From: Scleromitrula shiraiana | Taxonomy: Eukaryota; Ascomycota; Leotiomycetes; Helotiales; Sclerotiniaceae | Length of the DNA: 64,000 bases | NCBI GenBank assembly: GCA_028455995.1 | Contig: JABELC010000015.1 | Coordinates: 124,001-188,000, forward strand | Reading direction: 5' to 3' | Shown here: positions 37,122 through 49,482 of the stretch, one piece after another | Position numbering within the stretch: the stretch's first letter is position 1 | Layout: each line of letters starts with the position of its first letter | The notes under the pieces: model-generated | The model's input: only the letters and a program-made list of their open reading frames with translations | Databases searched by the model: none | Told to the model about the DNA's origin: nothing | Program-made: the position numbers and the translations under genes

Positions 37122-39122
37122 ATGGCTAGCAACTTCCCTCAGCCAAGGGTTTCGAGAAACCAACAAAATACACAGTTAAGGTATAATCTTTCTACAATCA
37201 TCAATCATAAGCCTTGTTCCTTCTAACATGTCACAATTAGCTACGAATTACCACATCGAGTACATACTGCGAAAGTTTATCCTTTAACTTCTTCCAACGG
37301 CTCGACAGTAGTTATATACGGAAATGAGAATGGTGTAAAGATTGTCTGGAGGGGTGGAAGATCATTCAAGCTACCACAAAATACTACAACCGCACCAAAA
37401 CAAGTTAACGGCTCGAAAGATGCCGTTATCTCACTGGATTCTGATGAAGATGATGAAGCTATCCCACCTTTCGAGGATAAACCGGAATTCGAAGATGATG
37501 AGGAGGAAATTGATCCATCGCGGCCATATCCAAGAGTTCTCCAGACTTTAGATTTACAATTTGGAATTGATGTTTTACATATTGCATTATTACCAAGTAC
37601 AATTCTCAGAGCAGAAGGGGCAACGTGGCGTGGGATAGATCCTCTGAAGCAAAAGATAGTATTCACAGCAGCTTGTGCTGATAATACTATTCGACTTGTC
37701 ACACTACCGCTGACACCTCCCTCTCCCGAAAGCAAGGGTCGTGCCGAATTCCGATCAAATTCTACAATTGTCAATGCTGGAAATGGGAAATGGGGTGAGA
37801 CGGTTAATGTTCTAAGTGGCCATCAAAAACCTTCAGATGGGGTGTCTATGACCATTGATTTTGAAGGGCGATCAGCTAAGGCAAAAGGTACCGTTGAGAC
37901 ACAAATCATAGTAGCGTCACATTCAAAGGAGATAGGTGGGTCGTTACTGTTATGGCGACTCCCATTATTATCTTCGACATCTTTTGAGGCACCCTTTCAA
38001 TCAATTTATATGCCATCTCCAGCAGTTAGCATATCGTTCAACCCATCACTTTCAGGACAAAATTCGAGCTATCTACTTGTTGCAGACAGTGTTGGATCTT
38101 GCCGTATATATAACTACAAACAAGTTATCAATACATCAGAAGAGCCGGGTAATTTAACTGCAGAGCAAGGCACATGGCTGATCTCTCTATACCCCGGTTT
38201 CAAAAACAACAAAAACGATCCCTTATCACACCAAAGAGGAACACATGCTGGTTTTGATCGGAAAATTATTGTCGATGCAAACTGGGTATATGGTGGTAAA
38301 GCAATTATTGTTCTATTAAATGATGGTGAATGGGGTATTTGGGATATGGATGGAGTTGGACCAGGCGCAAGGAAGGGATTCCTTAGCGCACAATCTATAA
38401 AAGGCGGATCACTATCCGAATTCAATCTCACAGGTTGGGTTGAAGGTTCCTTAAAATCGTCATCCAAAAGCTCCGGCCCGCCACAAATTACAAACTCAAA
38501 ATTCGCTCCCATGACACCAGGAACCCGCAAATCCATAGATCCATTTAGCAACAAAATTCAACCGACAGGTCCAATCCGTGGATCCATATCAATCGTCGAA
38601 GTTCCATCACCATCCCCCAATTACCCAAACGAAGAATCCATCCTCTTCTGGCTCGGTGAATCCTACACCCTTATCCCCTCCCTCCCAAAATACTGGTCAA
38701 GTAATCCCCGCAAAGGTCAATCCACAACCAATATATTCAACACCCTCCCCGGATCTCGACCCATCAAACTAGAAGGCGTCGATCTCCTCGGCGAACGTTG
38801 TTCCGGAATCGAACAACATCCTAAATCATCCACCATTCCCAACAGTCGCACGGAAATCCCCACGGAGATTTTCATCATCGGCGAACACCGCTTTACCATT
38901 CTTTCCGGCGGTAGGTATTCACCCTCTAAATCGGAATCATCGCATCCGGCCAATAGAATGGCGTTGGTGGAGAGAAATGACGATATGGATCTTGTGACGG
39001 TAGGAGGTGGTGATTTGGATGTCGTGGATATTGATCGTGCGTTGGCGAGGATGGAAAGTAGTTCTCAGGGGGTTCGATCGGGTGGGATTTTGTTCCCTTC
39101 GAATTCTAACGCTAGGTGGTAA
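37122..39122 (+). CDS. Beta-propeller protein, NUP37-like nucleoporin (tentative)
   Basis: Two exons, 37122-37180 and 37241-39122, give 646 aa. The intron is GTATAA...AATTAG, joining QNTQL to SYELPHRVHTAKVYPL. The early part reads STVVIYGNENGVKIVWRGGR, followed by an acidic insert. WD-type strands follow (KIVFTAACADNTIRLVTLPL, VNVLSGHQKP, SLLLWRLPLL, DSVGSCRIYNYKQV, NDGEWGIWDMDG) and a Ser/Pro-rich linker. ESILFWLGESYTLIPSLPKYW and EIFIIGEHRFTILSGG close the structured part. The layout resembles long filamentous-fungal Nup37, a member of the Y-complex (Nup84/Nup107) of the nuclear pore. Another WD40 family member is possible. The frame is clean. Confidence 0.6.
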
Positions 39123-40810
39123 TTAATCAGGTTGTTGGAGATCATGAGGATGATAAAGAAGATAATGAACATAGAAAGATAGATACCCCCATTTCGGAAT
39201 AAAGTTTTATTCCCATCTTCCCCCCTTCACCTCCTTTTCCCATTTCTTCCCTTTCTTCCCCCCCTTCCCCTTCATCTCCCTCCCAACGTGAAACCAAATA
39301 TGTCATCCCCCCTTCTTCCCCTTTTTCCGCAAGGCAAGGTGGAGTACAAGGCGCGTTCATTCCTTGCCAACTCTGTATTCCCTGCGGTACATCAAACACA
39401 CCTCCAAACCATGAATATTTTTTTTGTCTTCAGAAAAAATAACATTCAACCATACTGGTACCTATCCTTTGGATGTGGAGGTATAGCATTGAATGTTTGA
39501 TGGTTGGGGGGATGGGACTGTCTACTACGACTCATCTTATCTTATAAGGATTGACGTGGATGAGTGGTTTATTGTGATCCCGTACATTTTTGCTTTTCTT
39601 TTTCTTTTTTGGATCTGGATATTTTCTGGGGTGTGTGAAGAGTAAAGGGTTTAAAATCATTCTGATTTATTTCAATATAATTTAATCCTAAAGCGTTTAC
39701 AAATTGTGTGAATGTACATGTTGAGATGTGAGTATGGATTTTCTCCATATACATATTACATATCGTCAAGGATGGAAAGGGGAAGAGGAGGATAGTAATC
39801 CCCACTCCGGGGAAAGAGATTAATTTATCCTCTCTTTTCGGTATATATATATATATACATACACGCCTGGGTATGATACCCCCATGATCCAGCCTGTAAA
39901 TAAGAGGAAAGATAATTAGTGATAAATAGCATCGATCATAGTCTTTTCGCGATGAGAGAGAGAGAGTACGAGATAGAACAACAGGATTGGAGCGGAGCTA
40001 ACTCGTGGTGGGGGGGGGGGGATAGAAATAGATACCCGGGAACGATAATCATCAAAGCGGGAGGGGATGTATGGATGAAGACGAGAATGGGCAAGATACA
40101 GTCGCGAACGAAAAGTCTGAGATTGAAATTTTCACACGCAGTAGGGTGCGGTGGGTGGGTGAGTGCTCGTGCTCGTGCTCGTGTGAGTGCTGTAGAGGGT
40201 GCGAAGCAGGAGGTGAGGTGGGCTCGGGAGATTCTAGCATTTAAGGGGCCCGGGAGTAGATATTTGCAGTAAATGATTAGTAATCACTAGATTAAAAAAC
40301 GGCGGAAATATTAAATACGTATTTTAGATATAAGGAATGATTGTTCATGACGATAACTTTGTGTTTCGCATTTAATAATACGAACGAGTACTAGTACGCT
40401 CGTTTAGTTTAATAGAACTCAGGTCTTCGCTGCTTGATATGAATTACTAGTAGTGAGTCTTAGCGAGGAAACATGGTTATTTATTAGTCGGTTATGTATC
40501 TATTTTATTCGTGCGCTGTGTTTATAGCGGTTTGGATTATATGATAGGGTGGGTCTAGCGAGGTGATTAGTTCCTACTAGTATTATGCTAGACAAGTATA
40601 TACTAGTAGATGAATTAGGGGAATGAAGTACTAGTATTTTTTCCGTATTTTTTTCGTCTTCTATAAGTCTAATCTGAATACAACATATTAGATAATCAAG
40701 ATACTAGTATGTAAATTCAAAGAGTAAAGATAAAGAACGTTGAAGTTGTAATAAATCTTTTAATCGTATTTGCATCGTTTCATCGACTTGATACAATGTC
40801 TTGAAATAAC
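39123..40810. other. Intergenic, C/T-rich and G-rich low-complexity stretches
   Basis: 3' flanks of the NUP37-like gene (+) and the small hypothetical gene (-). Contains pyrimidine-rich DNA at 39210-39330, a short (TA)n near 39843 and a G9-10 run near 40011. Many TACTAGTA motifs occur at 40385-40710. No supported gene. Confidence 0.5.
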
Positions 40811-41293
40811 TCATTTCTCCTCCCTACCCCCCTCTTTCTCTTCCTCTCCTCCCTCTTCCCCCCCGTAATCATCCCTAACGCCCCCTTCACCACAGAGACA
40901 CAACCCACCATCTCTCCCCTTATACGTCCTCAGCCGTACCTCACAAGCCCTGATCCCCTCCATCCCCTTAACAACCCTCACATCAAACATCTGCGTTTCG
41001 CCACTCGTCCAATCGACGCCTTCCCGCATGTGATCGTGGTATTGGTGGTAGAATTCGTCGGACATTACGTCGTCATCGGGGTCTTGACATTCGTAGTGTT
41101 TTGCTAGCGATGGTCCTGGTATGTCTCGGGGTAAGGGTTGTCTTGAGCGGATTTTACTGGGACTTTGGGGTTGGGATTGGGATTGGGATCGAGATCGGGG
41201 ATTTGAGGTGACTGGGGGTGAGGAGTGGATGTTGAGGGTGGTTGGGGTGTGTTTGTTTCTGGAAGTTGGTGTGGTGTCTGCCTCTTTTGTCAT
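40811..41293 (-). CDS. Small hypothetical protein
   Basis: Single exon, 160 aa from the ATG at 41293 (MTKEADTTPTSRN). The frame is open further upstream to an ATG at 41461, which would add a hydrophobic leader (MFLLLCAFLIIILHTF). The choice between the two starts is uncertain. The N-terminal half is disordered (SRSQSQSQPQSPSKIRSRQP). The C-terminal half looks folded (LAKHYECQDPDDDVMSDEFY, then REGVDWTSGETQMFDVRVVK and ACEVRLRTYKGRDGGLCLCG) and ends in a Glu/Gly-rich tail. No known domain is recognised. The coding case rests on composition only. Confidence 0.45.
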   Translation of the reverse strand: MTKEADTTPTSRNKHTPTTLNIHSSPPVTSNPRSRSQSQSQPQSPSKIRSRQPLPRDIPGPSLAKHYECQDPDDDVMSDEFYHQYHDHMREGVDWTSGETQMFDVRVVKGMEGIRACEVRLRTYKGRDGGLCLCGEGGVRDDYGGEEGGEEEKEGGREEK

Positions 41294-43223
41294 CGTTGTT
41301 TGTGCTGGTCTGTTTTTTTGGAGGGGGCCATGTTGGATTGGTGAGTTTGAATAGAAGAGCTGTGATTGGTAAGAACACTTAGTATCGGTAAAAAAGCTGG
41401 CGAATGTATTGCTAAACGTGTGTAGTATGATTATTAAGAAAGCACAAAGTAAAAGGAACATGTGCACTGGGGTAGCGCTATTACTATATGCTTCATCATA
41501 CTCTAAAAACTATAAAGAAGTATATGCGAGACGATGAATGATTAAGGGCCGTTCATATATAGGATTCTATGAATTTGTTCATAAAATACCACAAAGATTC
41601 TCCATCTTAAGATAATACACGATAATTCCAACTCCTCCCTAAAACAGTATAACCTCCCAAACAAACCACAATAAGAAACTCCAAACCTTACCTCCAAACA
41701 TCGACCATTCAAATCTAAGCCTCAATTGAGGCCAAAGAAATCTCAATCAATTCTGCATGGATTTTCATAAATGACGTCGCTTAATGTAGATATATTGGTT
41801 GTTATGACCCGCTAGGGTTCGATTTTTGGCCGGCTGTTTATGTGTGGAATGGGACGAAATATCTAGATGTTGGTTGGAATAGTCTTCTTAGCGAAGTGGG
41901 GCCGGTCGGAAAGGGGGTTTGTTTGTGGTTAGAGTGGCCTTGAAAATTCTATGCCATATCACTAACCTTGTGAAGGTGACTTCTGATGTAGCCGTACCAA
42001 CTAAAAACCCATACCACTGAGAAGAATGACTACAGAAAAGAACACGATGGAATTGAGAACTTCTTACTTATACTCTTATGTACGCAGATGGTAACAAACA
42101 ACTAGGTCATTGATAGGATCTTGATATATGATGCTAGATCTTGAGCTGATATTATTGTATCCCTTGTTGATAATGACTCGAGTTGAAGAAGTAGTATCAG
42201 GGGATATATATAATATTTAGCACTAGATTTTAGACATCCAAACACTGGGTTTCTATCGCTAGGTCTACAATTAGACCTAATTTCTAGTCTAAATACCACA
42301 TTATCATGTGGAACACCCCACAGTTTTAGAAAAACTCATATCAATTATTGCTTGAGAATCATCTGATCCATTGCGGGCACTTGACCATACTGTATCTACT
42401 CAAGAAACTGATTGTGGGATTGTCAGTTGGCAGGTCGAGTTACTTGAGTCTCCGTAGGTTACATATCTTGTCAGTCAGTACAACAATACAAAGGTATATT
42501 CATTGCACATACTTCTAGTAGTGGTAACTAGGCATGTATCTGAGATAACCTGGGCTCTTTATTCTTCTAAACATTAATCAAGTCCCCGATGAGACCCAGT
42601 CCAACAGATCGCCTACAGCCCCTCCTTCATACGACAGTATGAACTTAGTACTACATGAACAACGATACAACCTGAAACTCGTTTTTTAAAGATCCAGCTG
42701 CAAAGAACGAAGCACAACGACCCCTATGATAATCACAAATATTAGACAATACTCTGATCCATCCCATCGTGCACATAAGGATTATCCAAAGCACCTAAGA
42801 GCCGAATTATGTATTTCAAATATGCAAGTGATTATGAAATCGTAAGACCGTAGATAGTCCACAGCTTTCTAGATTGTCAGATAACTCATATTCATCAGGA
42901 CTCCCTGAATGAAGGAGCATATATCTATGAATTAAATCCTAGTGCTGGAGAAAAATAAAACAATTGAGCAAAACCACCTCTCTAGTATTCATTAATAACT
43001 CAAATCCCTCGATTTGGCATAGTATATGGGAAAAACCACTGGTATCCTAAATTTCCAAAATTTATGAGGATTTCGCTATATAGTACTTGATACTTACAAA
43101 ATGGTTAAGGGACTGTATCTAACTTACAGCTTGAGTTACATATAATCCAATCATTTATCAATACCAAAAAAGTTTGGATTAAGAGAGCTATTATATGGCG
43201 TTACATTTCTTATGTTCACTTAT

Positions 43224-43259
43224 GTTGTGTTGTGTTGTGTTGTGTTGTGTTGTGTTGTA
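43224..43259. repeat. (GTTGT)n microsatellite
   Basis: About seven perfect pentanucleotide units, read directly, about 440 bp left of the outer TIR element. Confidence 0.9.
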
Positions 43260-43974
43260 TAAGGCGAGAGAGGTAGAGAAAATATTTCATAGTACCCCCA
43301 GTACTATAGTTAGTTAGTATGTGTCTTCACGGGCCTCCCCTAGCATTCTATTTCTACAGTAGTTCTATAGTTCCCGCTCCCACCACCAGGGCGTAGCTAC
43401 TTTCACAAGCTCTCGAGCTCCTCCACATTCTAATCGTAACGACATATCTCTACTTTTCTACTTCCATTCTTATCTGCGGTGTTGTGCAAGTGGTATTTTC
43501 ATCGATTATATCTCTCTGCTATGCACGTTGGTGTTCACCTTCACATTCATGTCGCGGTATTTTATTTCTAGGAAACTAAGCCAGGTCTAATCAAATAAAT
43601 CAGTAGCCACATACTAGTGGTACTTCCAAACACCAACCACAAATCCTCAACACACAGTACAATCTCAACCTCTAAGGCTATCGGTAACACGAACTCATAC
43701 TTGGTTAAATTAAAATTAAAATTGAAGCACGCACTAAATTACCGAATAACCTCAAAATCGACGATTTTGTACAAAACATTTTATTTTAAATTATTTATAT
43801 CTCAGGCTTCAAGTTTATTCAAGTTGATATTATTTTAATTAAAATATCTTTTTACTGGCAACTTGAAGTTTATAATATCATGATCATACTATTAAAGTTC
43901 TATTCAATTTAACATTTAATATTTTGATTTAAATTTATTTTTAATTTTTATAATATTTTATTATACTAGTAGTA

Positions 43975-44952
43975 CTCGGTCAAATTAAAATTGAAGCACG
44001 CGCAAAATAAGCGAATCGCTTCAAAATCGACGATTTTGTATAAATCACCTCTTGCGCCGATGTAAATAAATCGATTATTTATTTATAGAATTATTTAAAA
44101 TATTAAAAATAGATTATTTTTATATTAAAATATCTATTATAAAAATTTAAAGATTAAATAATGATTTTAAAATTTATAATATTTAATTAAATATAAAGTA
44201 AAAATCGTATAAAAATACTATAATTTTTAGTTAATTTAAATTAAGCTAATTACTATATTAGAAAATAATAAAGATATATATAAATATATATAAAATTAAA
44301 CTTTTATTTAATATAAATATTATATATATTAAAAGTATATAAAAAATATAATATAATAAAGTTAAAAAGAGTATATATAGTGTTTATAAGCATTAAGCAC
44401 TATCATAATTTCGATTTTTAAAAATTATTAAAATCACTTCAAATTTTTATATATGATAATTTATATTTTTATAATTATTATATTAAAATATTATTCAATA
44501 TAATTTTGATTTGAATGAATTATTAAGATTTTTAAAGATTTTAAAGATTTAAAAATATCTTTATAACTTCAACTTTTTAAAAACATTATATCAAATTTTA
44601 ATATATAATATTTATATCAAATAAAAGCTTTTCTTTTATATATTCATATATATCTTCATTATTTTTTAATATAGTAATTTGCTTGATTTAAACTAAATTA
44701 AAAATATAATATATTAGTATGATTTTTACTTTATATTGAATTAAATATTATAAATTTTAAAATCATTATTTAATCTTTAAATTTCAATAATAAATATTTA
44801 AATATAAAAATAATTTATATTTATAATCTTAAATAATTTTATCCATAATTGAATGATTTATTTACATCGGCGCAAAAGGTGATTTGTACAAAATCGTCGA
44901 TTTTGAAGCGATTCGCTTATTTTGCGCGTGCTTCAATTTTAATTTGACCGAG
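43975..44952. mobile_element. Inner element, 978-bp foldback with about 365-bp arms
   Basis: TA duplications lie at 43973-43974 and 44953-44954. The element starts CTCGGTCAAATTAAAATTG and ends with its reverse complement. The first roughly 95 bp of the two arms differ at only two sites, both C/T. Similarity continues inward for about 365 bp per arm (to about 44340 and from about 44585), leaving a roughly 240-bp unpaired middle. It is related to the outer element (shared GAAGCACGCGC and AAAATCGACGATTTT). The interior is close to 90% A+T, with no ORF. It reads as a long-TIR MITE or foldback element, probably hit by RIP-like C-to-T mutation. Confidence 0.78.
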
Positions 44953-45212
44953 TATATTAACTTGAATAACTTGAATTTTCACTAACAACTTGATTTTTAT
45001 TTCATATTTAATTAGATATTGATATCATAGTACTAAACTTCTTAGAATCTTTATTTAATCTTTAATACTAGTAGTAAGTTACTAGTACTACTACTAGTAT
45101 TACTAGTAGTAGTACTATTAAATATTCAACTTGATTTAAATATAAAAATAATTCATATTTAATGTTTTAAATAATTTTATAAATAATTAATCGATTCATT
45201 TATATTAACATA

Positions 45213-45425
45213 CTAGTAGTAAGAAGTGATTTAGAAAAGATAGAATCTAGTTGGGACAATAGTAGTTGTATTGTTCGAGTTGTTGATCTAAAACTAGGTG
45301 ACGGAAAGGACTATAAGCCTGCGCTGAGAGCCTCTATTGTGCTGATTAATCAGACCTGTACCATTAAGCTCTTTTCTGATTTGTACAAAATCGTCGATTT
45401 TAAAGTTATTCGGCCGGCAATTTAG
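45213..45425 (+). other. Short open frame inside the outer TIR element
   Basis: About 70 codons open with normal composition, in contrast to the surrounding extremely AT-rich DNA. The frame includes EKIESSWDNSSCIVRVVDLK and GDGKDYKPALRASIVLINQT, runs into the right TIR and stops at TAG 45423. No ATG begins it. It may be a captured host-gene fragment or a remnant of an element protein. No family is recognised. Confidence 0.35.
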
Positions 45426-45562
45426 CGCGTGCTTTAATTTTAATTTAACCAAGTACACATACAAAACCAAACAAAGTTAAGCTACTGCTCATCATCACAC
45501 ACCTACTACACTACAATTATCCCCTGTCCTATCTCATACTACTACTTACTCTACACATCCAT

Positions 45563-45610
45563 ACGATACGATGAGATACGATACGATACGATACGATACG
45601 ATATGATACG
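45563..45610. repeat. (ACGAT)n microsatellite
   Basis: Roughly nine ACGAT/GATAC units with single-base variants, just right of the outer TIR element. Confidence 0.85.
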
Positions 45611-45837
45611 CAATCAAGACCGAGAATCGGAATTCATGTTACAGATAAACACAGTAGTACGAATTTAGTATTTAGTAAAAAATATTTAGGATCTCCTACA
45701 AATTGGAACCAATGAACGGAAGATGGAGTAGTAATAATAATAATAAGTACAGTACGTCTATCTCGGTACCGAAGCAGAATAGAAATGGAACAAACAGCAC
45801 AGCTATGAATTCTCAGCCCTAAGAAAGAAACCATAGT

Positions 45838-45944
45838 TATAAGCCATAAGCCATAAGCCATAAGCCGAACCTGAAAAAGGAAACTAGCTAGCGACAGCAT
45901 GAATATGAAGAAATGCGATAGAAATGCGATAGAAATGCGATAGA
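45838..45944. repeat. Two short tandem arrays (7-bp and 11-bp units)
   Basis: ATAAGCC is repeated about four times at 45838-45865. GAAATGCGATA is repeated about three times at 45911-45944. Both are read directly and lie in non-coding DNA. Confidence 0.85.
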
Positions 45945-47831
45945 AAACAAGAATATAAGTCATTCTTATATATTTATATAGATAATAATATATTCTGAGA
46001 GAAGAAATGGCATACGGTTAGCACGGAAGGAGAATTCATGGGGTACGTATTCAATTGTCTGGGCATGAATATTATTATGCATCCGAAAACCAACCAACCA
46101 TTCATTTCAGCCAAGCCAAGCATTAAAAAGACATCAGGGAACCTCGAAGGAGGAATATAGTGTGTGTGTATGTGTTTCCATATGAGTATGCCATTGTTGA
46201 GTTAGTTACTTTTATTAGTGGAAAGATATGTTATGTATTCCCTACCAAAACAGAGAAAAAGACTACATGTATCAAAACCCCCCCCCCCCCCATCATCTAT
46301 CTCTCTTTCTTCCTGAAACATCCGACGCATTGTATACTGTATTAATACAAGATTAAAAGATCTGATAATTGATTAATTAATCTGTTGCTTGCTAGTTTCA
46401 ACTATTAATGAATGACTGTATTAAATTCTTGGAACTTACAATACTAATATTCTTTAATCTTTACTAGTAGGTAGGGTAGTCTTAGATAGATTGAATGAGC
46501 CCCCGAACCAACAAACAGTAAAGTTTATTCAGGGGTCCAAAATACAAAGAGGTAAGCACCCAGTACACATAATGGGGAACCCAAATCACCATCCATGGAT
46601 CACCGTTACATAAAATGGGTATGCAGTCGCTCTGTATACCGATCTTGGAGATAAAAAATACTACTACCTATGTAACTATCTAGTAGGTAAGTAGAGCGGA
46701 GTATCTCCACTTCAATCAATTTGATGTAACTTAGAACTACAGTACTTTGCTTGCAAGTATGAGCACTGCGTTAAGCACTGCATGAGTACTGGAAGGTAAT
46801 GACACGAGACGGATGTGTCTTTCCACCACATGCGGGTATGGTACCGTGAGTGAGTGTGTACAAACGGGCACTGCTTGATGTACTAGGGAGAAAGGGGGGT
46901 TATGTACCGGTATGGTATCTTCCAAGATTATTTCCAACCAATCAATCAATGGATTTCTCTTGCTATTTGCCAAGTCTTGCGGACCAGCTAGTTCATTCAT
47001 CCATACTGATGTAGTACCATGAAAGAATAAAAGAATAACGATGTAAAGATCAACAGATCAACAGATTAAATTGAATGAGAAATGAGATACTGTAATAGCC
47101 AAGTAAACCAACATGTTAAGGAATAATATCCAAAGTCTTGAGTATCCTTCGTACCTCCTTTCTTACCTCTTTCTTACCTCTTCATACCCTACATTCATGT
47201 TCTCCTGGGTTATACATGTAGATTATCAAACCAAATTTCCAAAACATGCAAGAACCCAATACATGTAATTATGGGGAATTTGGCCTGCCTGAAAACAGTC
47301 AACGTAACCTTTGAAGATCTTATGCACGATTCCGAGTGCTTTTATACCATAGATAAGTATGCTGTTGATTAATTCATTGATATACTGGGAAGAGTTTACA
47401 TTTTTCTATTCCTCGATTTTTTCTTGTGGATTTTATTCATCTATTTATTATTGACGTTGCTATCGTCGTCGACTTTCGTTTTTGATTTCAATTCCATTCA
47501 TTCTCTTCATCACTCACTTATTATTCTCTTGAAATCTATCTAGATACATACTACAGTACTCAACCCATAATCAGATCTAGATATTATTCCTCTCTTCCTC
47601 TTTCTATTCCCTGCTCCTTCCTCTTTCGAATAGATTTATGGGTCAACTATTTGAGTTATCGTACCTATGATATGATGTGCAATTGATCATCTCTTGTACA
47701 ATCGTTTTCTTTTTTTTTCATTTCTTCGAATGCAAATCTAGTGATTTGAATTCAATTGAATATATATTCAAGTTTCTTGAGAAGCGGAAAGGTTTAGAGA
47801 TATAACGTTACACATCCATTCGTTTGTCATA

Positions 47832-49482
47832 ATGACGACCAAAGTTGAGAATGTGAAATGGGTTGATGTATGTTTTGAGTTTTCTTCTTCTTTCCTTCTT
47901 CCCCTTCACCAATATCTTCGATTTTACCTTCTATATTGTATTTCCGATCATTCAGTTCCCAACAACTTCCCTTCCTTCAAACCCATCATCTCTCCTTCCA
48001 AAAATACCCTCCACCATCCAAACCCCCAAAAGTTAACATAATCATCAACAGGGTCTCCGAGGAATAGCTTCCCTCCTCGTAGTATTCACCCACATAGCAC
48101 GAGCCTTCGACCCCGACCTATTCATCCCCACCTCCGGCGAAAACCTCCGACCCCGCCTTTTGCAGCTCCCCATCCTCCGCATCCTAGTACAAGGCCGAAT
48201 CGGCGTGACCATCTTCTCCCTCGTAACCGGATACGTGTGCGCCCTAAAACCCATCCGACAATGTCGCTCCGGCCAACAAGAAGCCTGTTTCACATCGCTA
48301 GCGCGAAGCTCGTTTCGTCGAGTTCCCCGTCTCGTGTTACCGACTACGATAGCGACGGTTTCGATATGGTTTTTGTGTCAGTTTGGGATCTATAAGGTTG
48401 CGAAACGCACGGATAGTTGGTGGATTGAGGCGACTAGTCCGGATATTACGCCGTATTTTGGGGATGCGGTTAAGAGTTTGTTGTATCATTTGATTACTAC
48501 TTGGACTAGGGGGTGGAATATTTATGATGGGAATCAGTGGACTTTGTTGCCGTTACTTAAGGGGGCTATGTTGGTTTATGTTATGATGTTTGCGACGGGG
48601 TATATGAAGAGTAGGTATAGGATGATGGTTGAGATGGGGTTGTTCGTTTATTATTATATTGCTAATGATTGTGAGTTATGTTTCTATTTACTTTCTTCAC
48701 TTTCTGCATTATCAATTCTTTCCGATTAGATTTCAAAGAAAACCCCCATACTAACATCCCCAGCCGCATTCGGAATGCAATTCTTCTTCGGCGCCTTCCT
48801 CTCTGACCTCTCCCAACACCCACCCCACATAGCCTACCTGACAACCCACACCTACCCTCGCTACTACATCACCCCCATCCTCCTAACTATCGGCCTAATA
48901 TTCGCCTCCTACCCCGAAGGAAAACCAGAACTAATGCCCTGGTCCTCCTCTCTCTATTCCCTCTCCACCTACATCTTTCCCAAAGACCCCGATATTCCCC
49001 GCTACTACTCCGGTATTGGTCTTGATTTAATCGCGTTGGGTATTCATTTCTCGCCGCATTTGAAGAGTTTCCTGTCCAATCCCTATCTCCTCTGGTTTGG
49101 AAAAAACAGTTTTGCTGTATACCTCATCCACGGCACGTTACTTAGAACAGTCCTAATATGGTTTCTCTACGGCCTCGGAATGCCCGAGGATACGCAAAAC
49201 GACAAGGGGGAAATGGTGAAAGGAGTACTGAATATGTGTGGAAGATCCAGATGGTATGTAGCATTAGCGGTCTGGTTTGTGATTCTCTATGCGATGGCGA
49301 ATTGGTGGACGAGGTTTGTGGATCCTTGGTGTGGGAGGGTGACGATGAGGTTGGAGAGGTATGTTTTTGAGGAGGATGGGGGGGTTAAAGTTGGTAGAGG
49401 TGGGTGCGGGAATGGAAATGGTGGGAGTGTCGGTGCTATCAGTGTAGGTGCTGGTGGGGCGGAAAGAAAGTTATTGGGTTGA
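47832..49482 (+). CDS. Acyltransferase-3 family membrane protein
   Basis: Three exons, 47832-47867 (36 nt), 48052-48670 and 48764-49482, give 457 aa. The 184-nt first intron ends AACAG, joining WVD to GLRGIASLLVVFTHIARAF. The second joins YYYIAND to SAFGMQFFFGAF through a split Ser codon. GLRGIASLLVVFTH is the classic acyltransferase-3 (PF01757) start with its conserved His. The sequence then has about ten hydrophobic segments, with NSFAVYLIHGTLLRTVLIW near the end, as in family members. These multi-pass enzymes O-acylate sugars, polyketides or other small molecules. The acceptor is unknown. A Gly-rich tail (RGGCGNGNGGSVGAISVGAG) follows. No biosynthetic cluster genes are adjacent. Confidence 0.87.

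Larger units (their letters stand above)
43700..45453. mobile_element. Outer TA-flanked TIR element (Tc1/mariner-like, defective)
   Basis: Left end 43700 (CTTGGTTAAATTAAAATT...) and right end 45453 match as inverted repeats for about 80 bp. Differences are a 6-bp indel, a 4-5 bp indel and several transitions. Both ends are flanked by TA (43698-43699 and 45454-45455), the target duplication of Tc1/mariner-type elements. Both TIRs contain GAAGCACGC and the near-palindrome AAAATCGACGATTTT. A second element (43975-44952) is inserted inside it. No transposase remains, so it is non-autonomous or decayed. About 45213-45425 holds a short open frame of normal base composition. Confidence 0.72.
41462..47831. 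other. 6.4-kb gene-free AT-rich region with TIR elements
   Basis: No protein gene is supported. Holds the nested terminal-inverted-repeat elements at 43.7-45.5 kb. Simple repeats are (GTTGT)n at about 43224-43259, (ACGAT)n at about 45563-45610, (ATAAGCC)4 at about 45838-45865 and an 11-bp GAAATGCGATA tandem at about 45911-45944. The last kilobase is the pyrimidine-rich promoter of the acyltransferase gene. Frames near 45634-45963 and 46737-47000 lack motifs. Confidence 0.6.

Noticed and set aside
46737..47000. Reverse 87-codon ATG frame (MNELAGPQDL...)
   Set aside because: Has a plausible start but no homology I recognise and no neighbouring exons. Too short to support on composition alone.
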